Positions 37,414 to 50,608 of a stretch of 64,000 nt of DNA are shown piece by piece (position 1 is the stretch's first letter; each line of letters starts with the position of its first letter). Location: assembly GCA_035048815.1 (NCBI GenBank), contig JAUCBN010000020.1, positions 3,479,501 to 3,543,500 of the forward strand, written 5' to 3'. The position numbers and the translations under genes are program-made. Source of the stretch: Abelmoschus esculentus. Lineage: Eukaryota > Streptophyta > Magnoliopsida > Malvales > Malvaceae. The notes beneath the pieces are model-generated. The model made no database searches. It was not told where the DNA came from and saw only the letters and a list, made by a program, of their open reading frames with translations.

Positions 37414-37697
37414 AAATAAAGATTGCATGAAGTTCTAAAATTTCATTGGTCAGAGAGCGTGGAAGCGCATGCAGCCGCCACGTGTACTCAGCGGCTTTAA
37501 GGTTTCGGACCCCGAACCATCTGGAAGATTCCCAATTATCCGTGAAAAAACTAATTCCTTTTGCAACTGTCAGATTCATCCTTTCTTTTTTAACTTCCGT
37601 CTCTCGCTCTCTGTTTCTTCATATAACCCATATTCCCATTCAAAAAACTTGGCAGCTAAAATATTATTTCCCCAGCAGCATTTCAGGTTTTCCGAAG

Positions 37698-40600
37698 ATG
37701 AAAATCCAATCGCTACTGTATTCTGCATTCTTTTCAACCCTGTTAATTTTATACGGAGAAGCCAAAACTGTTGATCCTTACAAGGTAAGGGAGAAAAAAA
37801 AACACGAATTTCTGCTCCATTTGTATAGCACTCAGTTCTTGCTATAGTTTTTTCTTAGGTTTTCTGGGCGATTTTAGATTTATGAATAGACAGAATCGTC
37901 TTCTTGCTATTTTTTAAAAAAATTCTCTTGATCTTTCTTTTCAGTGCTTTAATGGAAATCCTGAAACCTATTGTGCATTTTTTGAAATACTAAAAGGATA
38001 TCTTTGTAGAGATTTAGAAAGAACTTATTTTATGTTAGAAAGACCTTCAGCTGTTTGAGTACAGGAAAAGTAATTTCTATTGAATCTAATCGATCCGCAG
38101 GTTCTTGGCGTGGAGAAAAACGCGAGTCAAAGAGAGATTCAGAAGGCTTTCCACAAGTACGTTTTACTTTAAATTTGTTAACTGTTATTGATTTCTTTTC
38201 TACATTCCTTCGTCTTCTAGGTTCTAAATTAGTCCTTTATTCTTTTCAAGTTTCCTATGTGTCATGATAATGTGCATCGTTTCGGTTATTAATGTTCAAT
38301 TTGTGGCATTAGCTTTTCGCTGTATTCTTCAGTTTCGTTTTTAATTTTTTCAGTACAGATTGCTTTTGTCATTTGATGCCAGGATTTCTGTTATTTTATT
38401 AAATAAGAATCCTTATGCATATTCTATCATATAAAGCCTACAAACTTGCATTTATTTGTAATCAATTTTTATGATTCGTAATTTATCAGGCTTTCTCTTC
38501 AGTACCACCCCGACAAGAACAAAAGTAAAAGTGCACAAGAGAAGTTTGCTGAGATCAACAACGGTAAAATGAACTTCTTACTTCGTATCCTCTGTTTTTT
38601 CTTCCCTTTATCTGAATTAGCTACAATCTTGATCTACTACAAGGTTTCTAAATGATATTGCATGGAAGAGAAATTATTAAATTTATGAATGAAGAACAGA
38701 TTTGGTTATTGGACCTTTGGAATTTTGCCACTTTGTCTGCAATCAGGAGATCTGATTCATCCTTCTTGTTTGATCAGCATATGACATTTTATCGGATGAG
38801 CAGAAGAGAAAAAATTATGATATGTATGGTGATGAAAAAGGTACCCCAGGATTTGATGCTGGTGGGCACCCTGGGGATCGTGGTGGATATACTTTCTTCA
38901 CTGGCGGTGGACCTGGACAAAGTGGGTTTACATCAGGACCAGGTGGATGGCAGCACATGGGTGGGCAGGATAGTTCCCGGAGTTTCTCATTTTCCTTTAG
39001 TGGCCCTGGTGGATCACGCTCGTTTAGTAGCCATGGTGGTGGACCAGGTTCCTTTGGTTTTGATATGGACGATATTTTCTCAGGGTTCTTTGGGGGTGGT
39101 ATGAATGATCAATTTGGAGGTTTCGGAAGTTCGAGCAGGTCTCAATATCAATCTGGGAGTTCGTCCCAATCCTAATCTAGGAGTTTACCTAAGAGCATCA
39201 GAGCTATAAATTCTGAGATCTTCAGGAAAGAGATAACTGACCAAGGGATGACTTGGCTTTTGTTATTTTACACACCTTCATTGCAGGGAAAACAATATTT
39301 TGAATCCATCATAGATGAGGTGGCCAGTTCATTACCAGGGGCAATAAAGGTACTGTTGCATTTTTAAACTTTCTGTAATTCGTATTAGCTGGCCAATGCT
39401 TCCTTTAACTCACCTATCCATTTGTCTCGTGTTAGGCTGGGAGCATAAATTGTGAAACTGAGTTGTCTTTATGTAAACAACTGGCTGCTCGTCCCGGGAG
39501 AGCTCCAAGGTTGTTTGTTTACTCGTACAAAGGAAGTGAGAAGGGCTCGCTTGAAGAATACAAAAGTGATCTAATTTCCAAGAATGTCAAGACATTTTGC
39601 CAAGATCATTTACCTAGGTTTTCAAAAAGAATGAGCCTAAATCATTTTGACCTGTTTTCTAGTAATGTAGAAAAACAACTGAGGGTGATGCTTCTTTCTA
39701 CCAAAAAAGATACACCTGTAATCTGGTGTGTTCTCAGTGGCTTGTATCACAAAAGATTCACCTTCTATGATGCAGAGGTATGATTCCAAGATTTTAGTAT
39801 TTGGAATTTATGTGCATGTGAAAAGATAAGGAGTTGCACAAAGCCACAGACTTCAGAAATTTTAGAGAAGCGATTAAATATTTACTTGATTTCTTGCTAA
39901 GTCTCGACTTGTTCATTATTTATGTAGGTTCATGATGTTTCTGATCTAGCTGTTAAGAAGTTAGGTGTCGATGCACTTCCTGCTATAATTGGGTGGTTGT
40001 CCACTAGAGAGAAGCAAATTCTGAAATCTGGTATTTCTGTAAAAGATTTGAAGTCTGCCGTCAAAGATCTCAATTCGATGTTTGATAGTTTTGAGAAGAA
40101 GAATAAGAAGGGAGCTTCATCTCAAACTAGTGAAAAACAGAAGGATTCCACAGAGGGACAATTACCTTTGTTAACAGCATCAAACTTTGATTCTCTTTGT
40201 GGGGATAAAGCTCCTGTCTGTATTATTGGTGCATTCCGATCAACGAGAGCTAGGGGAAAGCTAGAATCCCTTTTATCTAAGGTGAGAATTTTTTCTCCTT
40301 TCAAGAACCTACATTTACTTTTTCAGTTGGTAAGAAATAACTCAAATGGTGCAAGAGGAATGTCATGGTGAATCATGTAGATACCAATGTTATCACCATA
40401 TTGAACGTAGGATTGGAGATTAATTTACTTATTCAAATGTCGATGCTTAGTTTTCTCACTGTTGCATGATATGTACTTTCAGGTTTCTCAGAAATCTCTA
40501 TCAAGGATACAGAATGCTGCATCTGTTTCTAGGCATTCTGTATCCTATGTCCTCTTAGATGCGACCAAGCAACAATCATGTTCAGTTGCATTCGACAAAT

Positions 40601-40770
40601 CTGGATTTAAATCAATTGATAATTTCCTGGTGGCTTATAAACCTCGGAAGGGGAAGTTTGCAACATTTAAAGGTGACATGGGCATCGAAGATGTAGAGAA
40701 GTTCATTAGCGCCATTCTTAACGGAGACGTACAATTCACTAAGACAAGGCAGAAGCCGGTTCTCAAGTGA
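37698..40770 (+). CDS. ERDJ3A: ERdj3A/TMS1-like ER DnaJ protein with thioredoxin-like domains; one in-frame stop
   Basis: ER-lumenal Hsp40 co-chaperone that stimulates BiP. The Arabidopsis homologue (AT3G08970, TMS1) is needed for pollen-tube heat tolerance. Exons: 37698-37784, 38101-38156, 38490-38563, 38778-39349, 39436-39777, 39928-40281, 40483-40770; total 1773 bp, 590 codons plus stop. Exon 1 encodes a signal peptide (LLYSAFFSTLLILYGEAKT). The J domain follows with HPD in YHPDKNK (exon 3), then a Gly/Phe/Ser-rich region, then thioredoxin-like parts (WLLLFYTPS, no CxxC). TAA at 39173-39175 (codon 205, after SSSQS) interrupts the frame where a Ser codon (TCA) would be expected. All splice sites and the rest of the frame are intact. 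Either a fresh null allele, giving a 204-aa J-domain fragment, or a base error. Confidence 0.88.
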
Positions 40771-41357
40771 AGCGGTCGACGATTATGAATTCAGTTCTGG
40801 TTTCCGAACACCATGTACAAAGTGTAAAGATTTCACTCCTACACAAACTGAACACCTTGGCTTAGACATGTCACCTTGAGTGGTGTATGAATTTTGAACA
40901 TCTGCATAATGAAAGGGGTGTTCACACACACACAAGTGACATTTTGGTGGTATTCTTTTAGAGTAATTTATCTTTTAAAATCATGATTTTAGGTCTTTAA
41001 TCATAAATTATGGTTCCTCAATTACTTCATCTGTGGGTTCCAGTCTCGAGGAATTAGTTCTATTTTGGTGGTATCACAGTCTGAATCCAAATCCCCTACA
41101 AAATAGATCAGGAAAACAGGTGATTGTAGTGTCATTAGCAATATTAAATCAGAAATTTTGAATTTCCATTTGGTCAGTCTCTGACACAGATAGTCCTATG
41201 TATTACTACTTTAGAACCTTTTTCTTTTTGTAGTATTACAATATTTTTTTCCTTTTTTCCAAACAAGATTGGTCACTTTTCCATATCTCCTCTAATTGCC
41301 TCGTGAATTTGTATCAGAACCCTACTATGTATGCTGAAACTATGGGTGAGCGAAAAA
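40771..41357. other. 3' UTR and short spacer
   Basis: Follows the ERdj3A-like stop codon. A CA repeat (CACACACACAC) lies at 40924-40933. Nothing else seen. Confidence 0.45.
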
Positions 41358-41365
41358 CTGATCAT

Positions 41366-43974
41366 TAGTGACGTAAAAATTAACTCGACTTGAAAACGCG
41401 ATTGAAATTTGTTCAAGTCAGAATCTGGTTTGACTGAGGATGTAATGATCCGAATCTGATTTGTATCCGATTGTTGTTGACCCGAACCCGAGTTGAACTT
41501 GTTACTGTAATAATCGAATTCGAACTGTATCTGATCGAGAATGACTCGAACCCGATTTCAACCTGTTACTGTAGACCCGAAACCCGACTTGCATCCGACT
41601 GAAACAAACCCGAACCCGAGTTTGACCTAACAGATAACCGATGTTACCCGACTGAATCGACCCGAGACCTGAATTTACCTGACTTGTTTTGAACCTGACC
41701 TGATAAATGATCTGTCTTGTTTTACCTGAACTAATATTAACAAGACTTAATATTTATATGACATATAATTAAGTACATCTATAATTTGATGAATTAAAAT
41801 ATTAATAAATATAATTAGTCTTAAAAAATAGAATTAGATATGAGAATTAATTTAGAGATTAATATTTAAGTTTAGTATTACATATTTAATTAAATTAATT
41901 AATTAATTATTTTATTTAGTTTTAATGTATTTAATTTTAATTATAATTTTGAAATAATGTTTCATTAAAAATTATAATTTTAAATTAATATTTTATTAAA
42001 AATTATAATTTTAAATCAATATTTAATTAACTTAAATTAATTTATTAAACTTAGATTAATTAAACTAAATTAAAATATAAAAACATAAATTACAAACATA
42101 ATTAAAAGAATTCTAAAATTAAATATAGATTTTTATTAAATTAATACTCAATTAAATTAAACCAAAACTATTGATAAAAAAAAGGGAAAAGATCAAATTT
42201 TAAAGGGAAATAAGCCGCTCATTTTTTAAAGTTTGAGATTAATTTACGTTTAGTGTAAAAATTTTGGAGGGATATAAAAAAGAGGGAAAATTTTGAAGGA
42301 AAAAATTAGAAATAAATTTTGATTATTATATAAAAATGAGAAAAAAACACATAAAATTTTGGAGAGAATTAATTTATATATTAAATTTTGAAGGATTATT
42401 ATTATTATTGCAACATATAATCAAATAATAAACTTTGATTAAATATAATCAATTAAAAATATAAAAAAGGAGATTAGATTTAGATATTCATTTGACACTG
42501 CTCTAGATCAGGTAAAAAATTCCGCATATTTTTATATAGGTCGCTCCTAAAAATCGAATTTCGCGTTGCTCTACACTTTATTTTACAATTATTTCAATTT
42601 GATTATGATCGCTCAAAAATTAAGTTTTAAATTTTATTTTTTATTCGATTTGATCCTCATTTAATTAAAATCAGATTATATATTTTAAAATTGTTTTAAT
42701 TTGATCGTAGAAAATTAGTTTAGTGATTGAATAATTGGTCTTAGAGAATAGGTTAATAATTTGGGCTTAAGAAATTAGTGTTGGGCTTAAAGAATTAATA
42801 ATATACATACATTAATTAAATACATATACATATATTAATTTATAAACAAATTAAATACATATATTATTATACATTTAAGTATATATTATATATAATATTA
42901 TATATATTAAAGTATATTATATATATTATAAATATATTATATATATTAAACTATATTACGTACATAGTATATATTAATGTATACATTTAATATATATATG
43001 TATATAAGTATACAGATATTAATATATACATATACATACATACTTATATATAAGTATACATACAATATATATTATATACATATATTAATGTATACTATAT
43101 AGTATACATACATACATAATATTATACATTTTATATTTTTCGTATATAATATCATACTATATATAGTATAAATTTCATATTTACATTTTTGAAATGTATT
43201 AAATTATATTGTATATGTATAAATTATAATGTATTAAAGTACATTAAAACTAAAATTTTTATCGAATTTAATTATTATTAATTTATAATTTTTGCAATTT
43301 AGTCCTTACAACTTTATTTTTATTTTAAATTGACTACAATTTATTTTTCTAATTTAGTTTAGTGTTTTTAATAAGATGATATTTTATTTTATTAATGTTT
43401 ATCCTTTTTAATTTAAAACTTTATTCTTTCTAGTCCAATGTTTATTTCTTAATAATTTTTAATTTTTAATATATGAATCATTTGATGGTATTTTTGTTTA
43501 GTCTAATGCATAATATTTATTTTTAATAGGATTCATGCTAGTTAAAGACGTTAGATATTAAATAATTAATTCGAAATGAATGATCAGTCATTCAACCCAA
43601 AGTCTATTGATTATTTACTTAATTACTTATTTGTACCAAACTCAAACTTAATAATTTTAATTAATATGAATTTAAAATCCAAATTAATTCGACCTGAAAT
43701 AAAACCGACTTGAAATGAACTCGACCTAAAATGCAACCGACCTGAAATCTACCCGACCTGAAATAAACCTGCTAATTATCTGATTTGGACCCGAACCGTT
43801 TGAACCCGACCTGAAATAGACCCGACCTGAAAAGCACCCGACCTGAAATGAACCCGCATCCGACCCAAATCGAGTCAAAACATCAAATTAACCTGAAATA
43901 ACCTGTATTTGATTTTACCCGACCTAACAATACCCGACTTAAAATCCATTCGTGTAACTGTTTTTACATCCTTA
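41366..43974. mobile_element. Non-autonomous hAT element, copy 2 (2.6 kb)
   Basis: Same family and same orientation as 11294-14187, colinear along the whole length. Left end TAGTGACGTAAAAA, right end (reverse complement) TAAGGATGTAAAAA. Target duplication CTGATCAT (41358-41365) against CTGACCAT (43975-43982), 7 of 8. Ends, duplication and interior are more decayed than in copy 1, so it is the older insertion. The CCCGACCTGAA words in the subterminal regions are conserved. No transposase. Confidence 0.87.
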
Positions 43975-43982
43975 CTGACCAT

Positions 43983-45665
43983 ATATTTCAGCGTAACTAA
44001 ATGCGAAAAAATTGAACATTAATTCAATTTATAATTTTATAATTTCGGCTTAATTTTTTAAAATAAAATTTAAATTATAAAAAATAATAATTTAAGTAAT
44101 TTAAATATTTTAGTAAGTAATATATAAATTTTTAAATTCTAATTAGATTTTTAAATTTTTTTAAATATATATCATATATAAATATATATATATATATAAT
44201 TATACATAAATATAAAAATATTTTAAATCAAAATTAACTAATATATAAATAATTATAAATTAAAAATTAAAAATTTAAATAAAATTTAAATTATAAAATA
44301 ATTTTTTCATATTTAATCAATTTAATTTTTTTATTTGATTTAATGAAACTAGGCCCGGATGTGAAAGAAGTACCTTGAACGACTGCTCAGGACCCTAAAT
44401 TTAACTATTTCTATTTTTGAATTTTATTTTTATAATTTATTAAATAAATAAATAAATTTAATAATTAGAATTATTTTATTCTATATATATATAAATAAAT
44501 ATATAAATCTAATATAAAGATAATGTGTTTAAAATATTAAATTAATTGATTAAACTAATGAGATAAATATTTTTTGGTATTTTTTTTTTATATTCAACAC
44601 TAAAAAATAAATTTTAAGTCTTAGTCTTAAACTTTAAATTCTAAACTCAACATCAATACTAAAAAATTTCAAAAAAATATTCGTAATAAAAATGTAAATC
44701 ATTATATAAAAGATTATTTTTAGTTTTCGGTTAAGGTTTCGAAAAATCTATGAGACACCCCTAATCCAACTATTATTAACCAACAAACTTTACAGCTTAT
44801 GCTTTAAAGGGTCGGCTCCCCCCACTAAACCGGTCCATTGTTTTACATCTTTCTTCTAGCTGTTTCCATCCCATGAATGCATGTGCCGTGCTCTTTGCAA
44901 CAGGTTTCGCCTCCCGGAAGTTGCCGCGCATGGCGTCGCCCACCAACCCCTACTTTTCTGTGGACTCTGAACTATCACCAACCTATTTCTCCTTTTTTGG
45001 GAACTTTTGAACCTAGGCACTGATTTCACGTGATGATCCTTGCGCTACAAGGTCACAAACATAACACCAGATTGGGTAAATTTAATGCCCCCAGACTTTG
45101 CTACAGTTCTAACCCGTTTAAAATAGGATGGCTACCTTTTCTTGATGGTGAAATATCTAAACGTCTAAAATTTAAGAATAATAATTATAATTTAACGTTT
45201 TTAGATTAAAATTTAAATCTTTATTATATTACTCTAAAATCAAACTTTAAATTTTAAACCTTAAATTCCAATACTAACTTTAATTTTTAAATTATACGTC
45301 TAAAACTTTAAATTTCACATCTTAAAATAAATTCATAAATCTCAAAACTAAAATATATATATAATTTTTAAACTAATTGTATTAAATATAAATCTATAAG
45401 AACTTTTATAAGTGTTTATTATCTTATTTGACGGCTGACGCCATGAATTATAATCCCTTGACCCTCCCCCACCATGTTCGACTGAATATTCTGCATCGAG
45501 GAGAAGGGATTCCTAGCAACTCCTCTGGTTTCTAAAGCCCGTGGGATCGGGAACTGAGAGTAGAGAAATGGTTTGTTTTTCAGGCTGCTTGTTTTGTCTT
45601 TGAATTCAACCTGGGTACATTAAAAACGTTTCCAGCTCAAGGGTCCAAGGCAGCGGGAAACACGT
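43983..45665. other. AT-rich spacer with a GC-richer island
   Basis: No gene. 44770-45080 is less AT-rich, with a G-box-like TCACGTGA at 45027-45034, and could belong to the distal PDC promoter. Small ORFs there are not convincing. Confidence 0.4.
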
Positions 45666-45674
45666 GTCAAACAT

Positions 45675-45925
45675 GAGAAATTACATCAATGGGTCTACCT
45701 TACCACATTAGTCACGGTTTTATCCAATAATAATCATCCACTTTACCATTAATCTCCGACTCATTTTTTTTCAACTAATAAATCTTCAATCGTAATTTTC
45801 ATATCATTTTAAAAATATAATTTCTAAAAATTATATTAATTACATGGCTGATTAGTGACGGAATAGATAATTTTCATTGATTAAGAACCACGAATGACGT
45901 AATAGACCGGGCGATATAATTTCTC
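45675..45925. mobile_element. Mutator-type MITE, copy 2 (251 bp)
   Basis: Target duplication GTCAAACAT (45666-45674) against GTCAAACAG (45926-45934), 8 of 9. Ends are GAGAAATTACATCAATGGG and ..GATATAATTTCTC. It is the reverse complement of the copy at 23248-23500 along its whole length (for example, both carry CACTAATCAGCCATGTAATT in one orientation). It sits about 0.9 kb upstream of the pyruvate decarboxylase start. Confidence 0.87.
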
Positions 45926-45934
45926 GTCAAACAG

Positions 45935-46733
45935 GGAGAAAAATCTAAGCAAAGAAAGACTGGAATTAGAAACCAGCGGTAAAGCCTTCAAAAACAATGG
46001 TTGCAGCTTAACACACGGACATGAACAGGAATCAGTATATTTTGGTTAAGTCTAGAAATTACCTTTATTTTCTTTCACTTGGTCAATTCTTAGAGTTATT
46101 TAGATAAATATTATTGTTTTAGTTTAAATTTTAAGGATATAAAATACGTTATCTTATAATTAAAGATTTACGATAAAAATTATATTTTAATTTTTTTTAT
46201 TAATAAAATTTAAATCTTAATGAAGATATCAGTTGTAAGTGGATCTAAAGCTAAATTATAAAATTTGAGTTGTCAAATTAAGATATAAGAAAAAAATTAC
46301 ATATGGTTTAACAGTTGATTAACGGTTCAAATTTCATAATTTACTTCAAGACGCAACCTGTAGATGGTTTCTTCATTGAAATATAAATTTTATTAATAAG
46401 AGATTCAAACACACATTACCTTCAGATTATTATAATTTTTATCATAAATCTCAATTATAAAACAACGTACCATATATACATAAAATTTTATCTAATTTAT
46501 TATTAGCCTAAAAAAATCTAACTCTTATTACTTGATAATCAAGAAATTTTAATTAACAAAGATTTTTTCGGATTTTAAAATACTTACATTATCAATAAAC
46601 TTAAATATTTAACCAATGAGATTTATATTAGAATCCAAGTAAATCTTGTAAAAAATATAATTTCCCGGCCGGTCTCGGGAGAAAAACCCGCCCCCAGTAT
46701 TATTTTCCACTCGCTCGCTCGGTCTGAATTCCT
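45935..46733. other. Upstream region of the pyruvate decarboxylase gene
   Basis: No ORF of note. AAACCAGCGG at 45970-45979 and the CCCGCCCCC stretch at 46687-46695 resemble the GT and GC parts of anaerobic response elements. This is suggestive only. Confidence 0.35.
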
Positions 46734-46740
46734 TATAAAT
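46734..46740 (+). promoter_or_regulatory. TATA box of the PDC gene
   Basis: TATAAAT, 95 bp upstream of the start codon, in a CT-rich leader context. Confidence 0.55.
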
Positions 46741-46828
46741 TCCATTTCCACCATCATTATTTTCCCACTCCGCAAGAAAACAAATTTCCAGTTTACTTCC
46801 AATTCCAAAAACTTTTGCTTCTTTGAAA

Positions 46829-49079
46829 ATGGATACCAAAATCGGATCACTTGACATTTGCAAGCCTTGTTCCAATGACGTTGGCAGTCCACCAAACGGC
46901 ACTGTTTCGACCATCCAGAGTTCCGTTTCTTCCACCCTCGTCAACGGCGCTGAGGCCACTCTGGGACGCCACTTAGCTAGGAGGCTCGTTCAGATCGGAG
47001 TGAACGATGTTTTCTCCGTTCCGGGGGACTTCAACTTGACTTTGCTTGACCACTTGATAGCCGAGCCTGGGCTTAACTCAATTGGCTGCTGTAACGAACT
47101 CAACGCTGGGTACGCCGCCGACGGTTACGCTAGATCGCGTGGCGTAGGCGCTTGCGTTGTGACGTTTACCGTCGGCGGGCTAAGCGTCTTGAACGCCATT
47201 GCCGGTGCTTACAGTGAGAATCTACCTCTTATTTGCATCGTTGGTGGACCCAACTCCAATGACTATGGAACTAACCGGATTCTTCACCATACTATTGGCC
47301 TGCCTGATTTTAGTCAAGAGCTTAGATGTTTCCAGACTGTTACTTGCTATCAGGTACTCTTCTTTCTTCTTCCCTTACCCTGTTTTAATAATATCTTTTG
47401 GAAGCTTTAGTTTGATCATAAACATGGAGTTTTTGTTTTTAACCAGGCCGTGGTGAATAACTTGGAGGATGCTCACGAATTGATCGACACAGCGATTTCA
47501 ACTGCTTTGAAAGAAAGCAAGCCTGTTTATATCAGCATTAGCTGTAATTTGCCTGCAAGTCCTCACCCCACTTTCAGCCGCGAGCCTGTTCCGTTTTCAC
47601 TCTCTCCCAAGTAAAACTTTTATTACCCCTTCTATTTGTTCAGTGTTAAGTTTTCACGTCGATTAATTTTATTTTTGGTAATGGGTGTAGATTAAGTAAT
47701 AAGATGGGATTAGAGGCGGCGGTGGCTGCTGCTGCGGAGTTCTTGAACAAGGCGGTGAAACCGGTTATAGTAGGCGGACCGAAGCTGCGTGTTGCAAAGG
47801 CATGCGAGGCTTTTGTCGAGTTGGCCGATGCTAGTGGTTACGCTATGGCGGTGATGCCATCGGCTAAAGGGCTTGTCCCGGAACAACATCCTCATTTCAT
47901 CGGGACATTTTGGGGTGCTGTTAGTACTGCATTTTGTGCCGAGATCGTTGAATCCGCCGATGCTTACTTGTTCGCCGGACCTATTTACAACGACTACAGC
48001 TCCGTCGGGTACTCTCTGCTTCTTAAAAAAGAGAAGGCAATTATTGTGCAGCCCGACAGGGTAGTGATCGGCAATGGCCCAGCATTCGGCTGTATTCTAA
48101 TGAAAGATTTCCTTAGAAAACTTGCAAAGAGGCTTAACCACAACAACACAGCTTATGAGAATTACCATAGGATTTTTGTCCCCGAGGGTCAGCCTTTGAA
48201 ATCAGCACCTAAAGAGCCTTTGAGGGTCAATATTATGTTTCAACACATACAGAACATGCTTTCCAGTGAAACTGCCGTCATTGCTGAAACTGGGGATTCT
48301 TGGTTTAATTGCCAGAAGCTGAAGTTGCCTATTGGTTGTGGGTGAGTATTAGCATTACTGTATTAGATTTAGTCCTCATAATATTGAATGAAAAAGCCAA
48401 AGATTGAATTCTGAATTCAACTTTTCTTTGCAGGTATGAATTCCAAATGCAGTATGGATCGATCGGCTGGTCCGTTGGCGCCACCCTCGGATATGCACAA
48501 GCTGTTCCAGAGAAGCGTGTCATTGCTTGCATTGGTGATGGTAGTTTCCAGGTACCTACTGTCATTTTCTTTTGCGTGGAGAAAAAATAAACCAATGTAC
48601 TTCAAATTGATTGACATGTTTGTAATGTTGGAAAGGTGACCGCACAAGATGTGTCGACAATGCTGCGATGCGGACAGAAGAGCATTATCTTCCTCATCAA
48701 CAATGGTGGCTACACCATTGAGGTTGAGATTCATGATGGACCATACAATGTGATCAAGAACTGGAACTACACTGCCTTGGTTGATGCTATTCATAATGGT
48801 GAAGGCAAATGCTGGACAGCCAAGGTGAGATCAAAACTCCAAACTTTGTACATTGCTAGCATGATTCGAAAGTATCGAATAATACTAAAAGTTTTGTTAT
48901 TGTTTTAGGTGTTTTGCGAGGAAGAGCTCATCGAAGCAATCGAGACGGCAAGAGGAGCCAAGAAGGATTGCTTATGCTTCATTGAGGTTATAGTTCACAA
49001 GGATGATACCAGCAAAGAGCTGCTGGAGTGGGGATCCAGGGTCTCTGCTGCCAATAGCCGACCCCCAAATCCTCAGTAA
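46829..49079 (+). CDS. PDC: Pyruvate decarboxylase
   Basis: Converts pyruvate to acetaldehyde and CO2 with thiamine diphosphate and Mg2+. It is the first step of ethanol fermentation, in the cytosol, and known to be induced by low oxygen. Exons: 46829-47353, 47447-47610, 47691-48341, 48434-48551, 48636-48824, 48909-49079; total 1818 bp, 605 aa, as in plant PDCs (about 607). Start: MDTKIGSLD, as in Arabidopsis PDC1. Domains: N-terminal ThDP domain with the cofactor-activating Glu in CCNELNAGYAADG and the HH pair in RILHHTIG; central domain (AVKPVIVGGPK); C-terminal ThDP domain with the metal motif GDGSFQ split from NNGGYT by intron 4. Ends WGSRVSAANSRPPNPQ. All introns GT..AG. Intact. Confidence 0.97.
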
Positions 49080-50608
49080 ACTCAGGGCTCTGGCCTTCAA
49101 GCATTTAACCAAATTTTAAGTTCATGAGAATTTGTCGTATGGATTGAGTTAAAATCTGTTTTTCCCCAACATTTCACAAGATTAGAGGTGTACTTCCTGA
49201 TGTTTGTATACATTCGCTTTCAATTTCCTTTCTGGTAATGAATGGTTATGTCTTGGTTACATATATATTTGTGTTTTTATAATAATTTTGATACAAAGGG
49301 TGTTATGAATAGAATGTGCAGCATCTTATTCTGACAAACCACCATAAAAATTACTAGGTGAATCATGTTTATCACGACATCTTATTTTTTTTTCAAGGTA
49401 AATCATTTAATCTTTCCTACATATAATAAATAGGTAAAATTAAATTGAGGTACAATCGGATTTTTTTATAAAAAATATAAAGATTTTTATGTTGATTTTT
49501 TTTATATATATCAAATTTTTTTATAAATTCTTTTAAAAGTATAAAATTTTTGATATGCATCAATTTTTTTTAAAAAAATTATAAATATTTTAATATATAA
49601 AAATGATATTACTATTTTAATAAATTTTATATGAATTTTGGTTGGTTTCTTTAACCTGTTTTCTAAATCATCTCACGTCAGAAAACCCAAAAATGATCTT
49701 CATGTGTCGGCTGTATATGTATTGTACGAGGAACATGGGGTGGGATTGGTCATGTCCTGTTTTGACCATATTCGGTCACATACATTATAGAGTAGGGAAC
49801 TAGGGACGTTTTTATCAAATATTCAATTTTTAAGTATATGAAAATTTGAGTATTCAGCTTTTTTATGTATTTACTTTTAGTCTATGTCTTGGTTCATTTA
49901 GATTAGATATTTATTATCAAATATTTGTAAAATTCAGATATCCAACTTATTTTTTTTTATTTTTTTATTTTAACATTTATTAAACATATAAATTATAAAA
50001 TTTTAAACTATATGATCAAATATAAAAGTTAACGATTTAAATTTAATTTTAAAATATTTAGATATATACATATATATATATATTAAAATTTATTACTAAA
50101 ATAAAATTAAAAATATTAATCTTATTTTTTTTTCGGTATTAAAAAATTAAAAACATATATTTAAAATTTTTAAAACTTAAAATTATACAATACAAACATA
50201 GAATTAATTTAGAGACTTAAATTTAATTTTAAGTATAAATATTAAAAATTTAAAATAAAAAAATACAATTTAAAATTAATAATATATATATTAAAATTAA
50301 TCATGTCGAATACACAATAATAAAAAAACAACTCAAACCCAACTTGATTATTTTTTATCGAATATCTAACTCAATCAAATATTATTTTTTTATAAATTAT
50401 CTGATATTTTTATTTTGAACTATTTAATTATCAAATTAAATCAAATAAAAAATCACGTAATTTTAATCGCCCCTAATATAGTGTCATTTTTTTGTCCGCA
50501 TATAGTAGATGCTAGAATTTTTCAACCCTTTTGTGTCGCATGTGCCCCTTCGTAACGGTACAAAAGTTTGAAATTTTGCATATGACTGAGTAGGTGCGAG
50601 TAAAATTT
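49080..50608. other. PDC 3' UTR and AT-rich spacer
   Basis: No gene or clear repeat. A possible weak poly(A) signal (AATGAA) lies near 49238. Confidence 0.45.

Noticed and set aside
37445..37485. Unfolded-protein-response elements upstream of the ERdj3A-like gene (ATTGG at 37445, CCACGTGT at 37478)
   Set aside because: Order and spacing do not fit ERSE (CCAAT-N9-CCACG) or ERSE-II (ATTGG-N-CCACG).
39133..39180. A 42-nt in-frame intron (GT at 39139, AG at 39180) that would remove the TAA of the ERdj3A-like gene
   Set aside because: 42 nt is below the length of plant introns I know to be spliced; kept only as a remote alternative to a true stop.
46823..46828. Upstream extension of PDC by two codons
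   Set aside because: It would need a TTG start; the ATG at 46829 gives the family's MDTKIG start.
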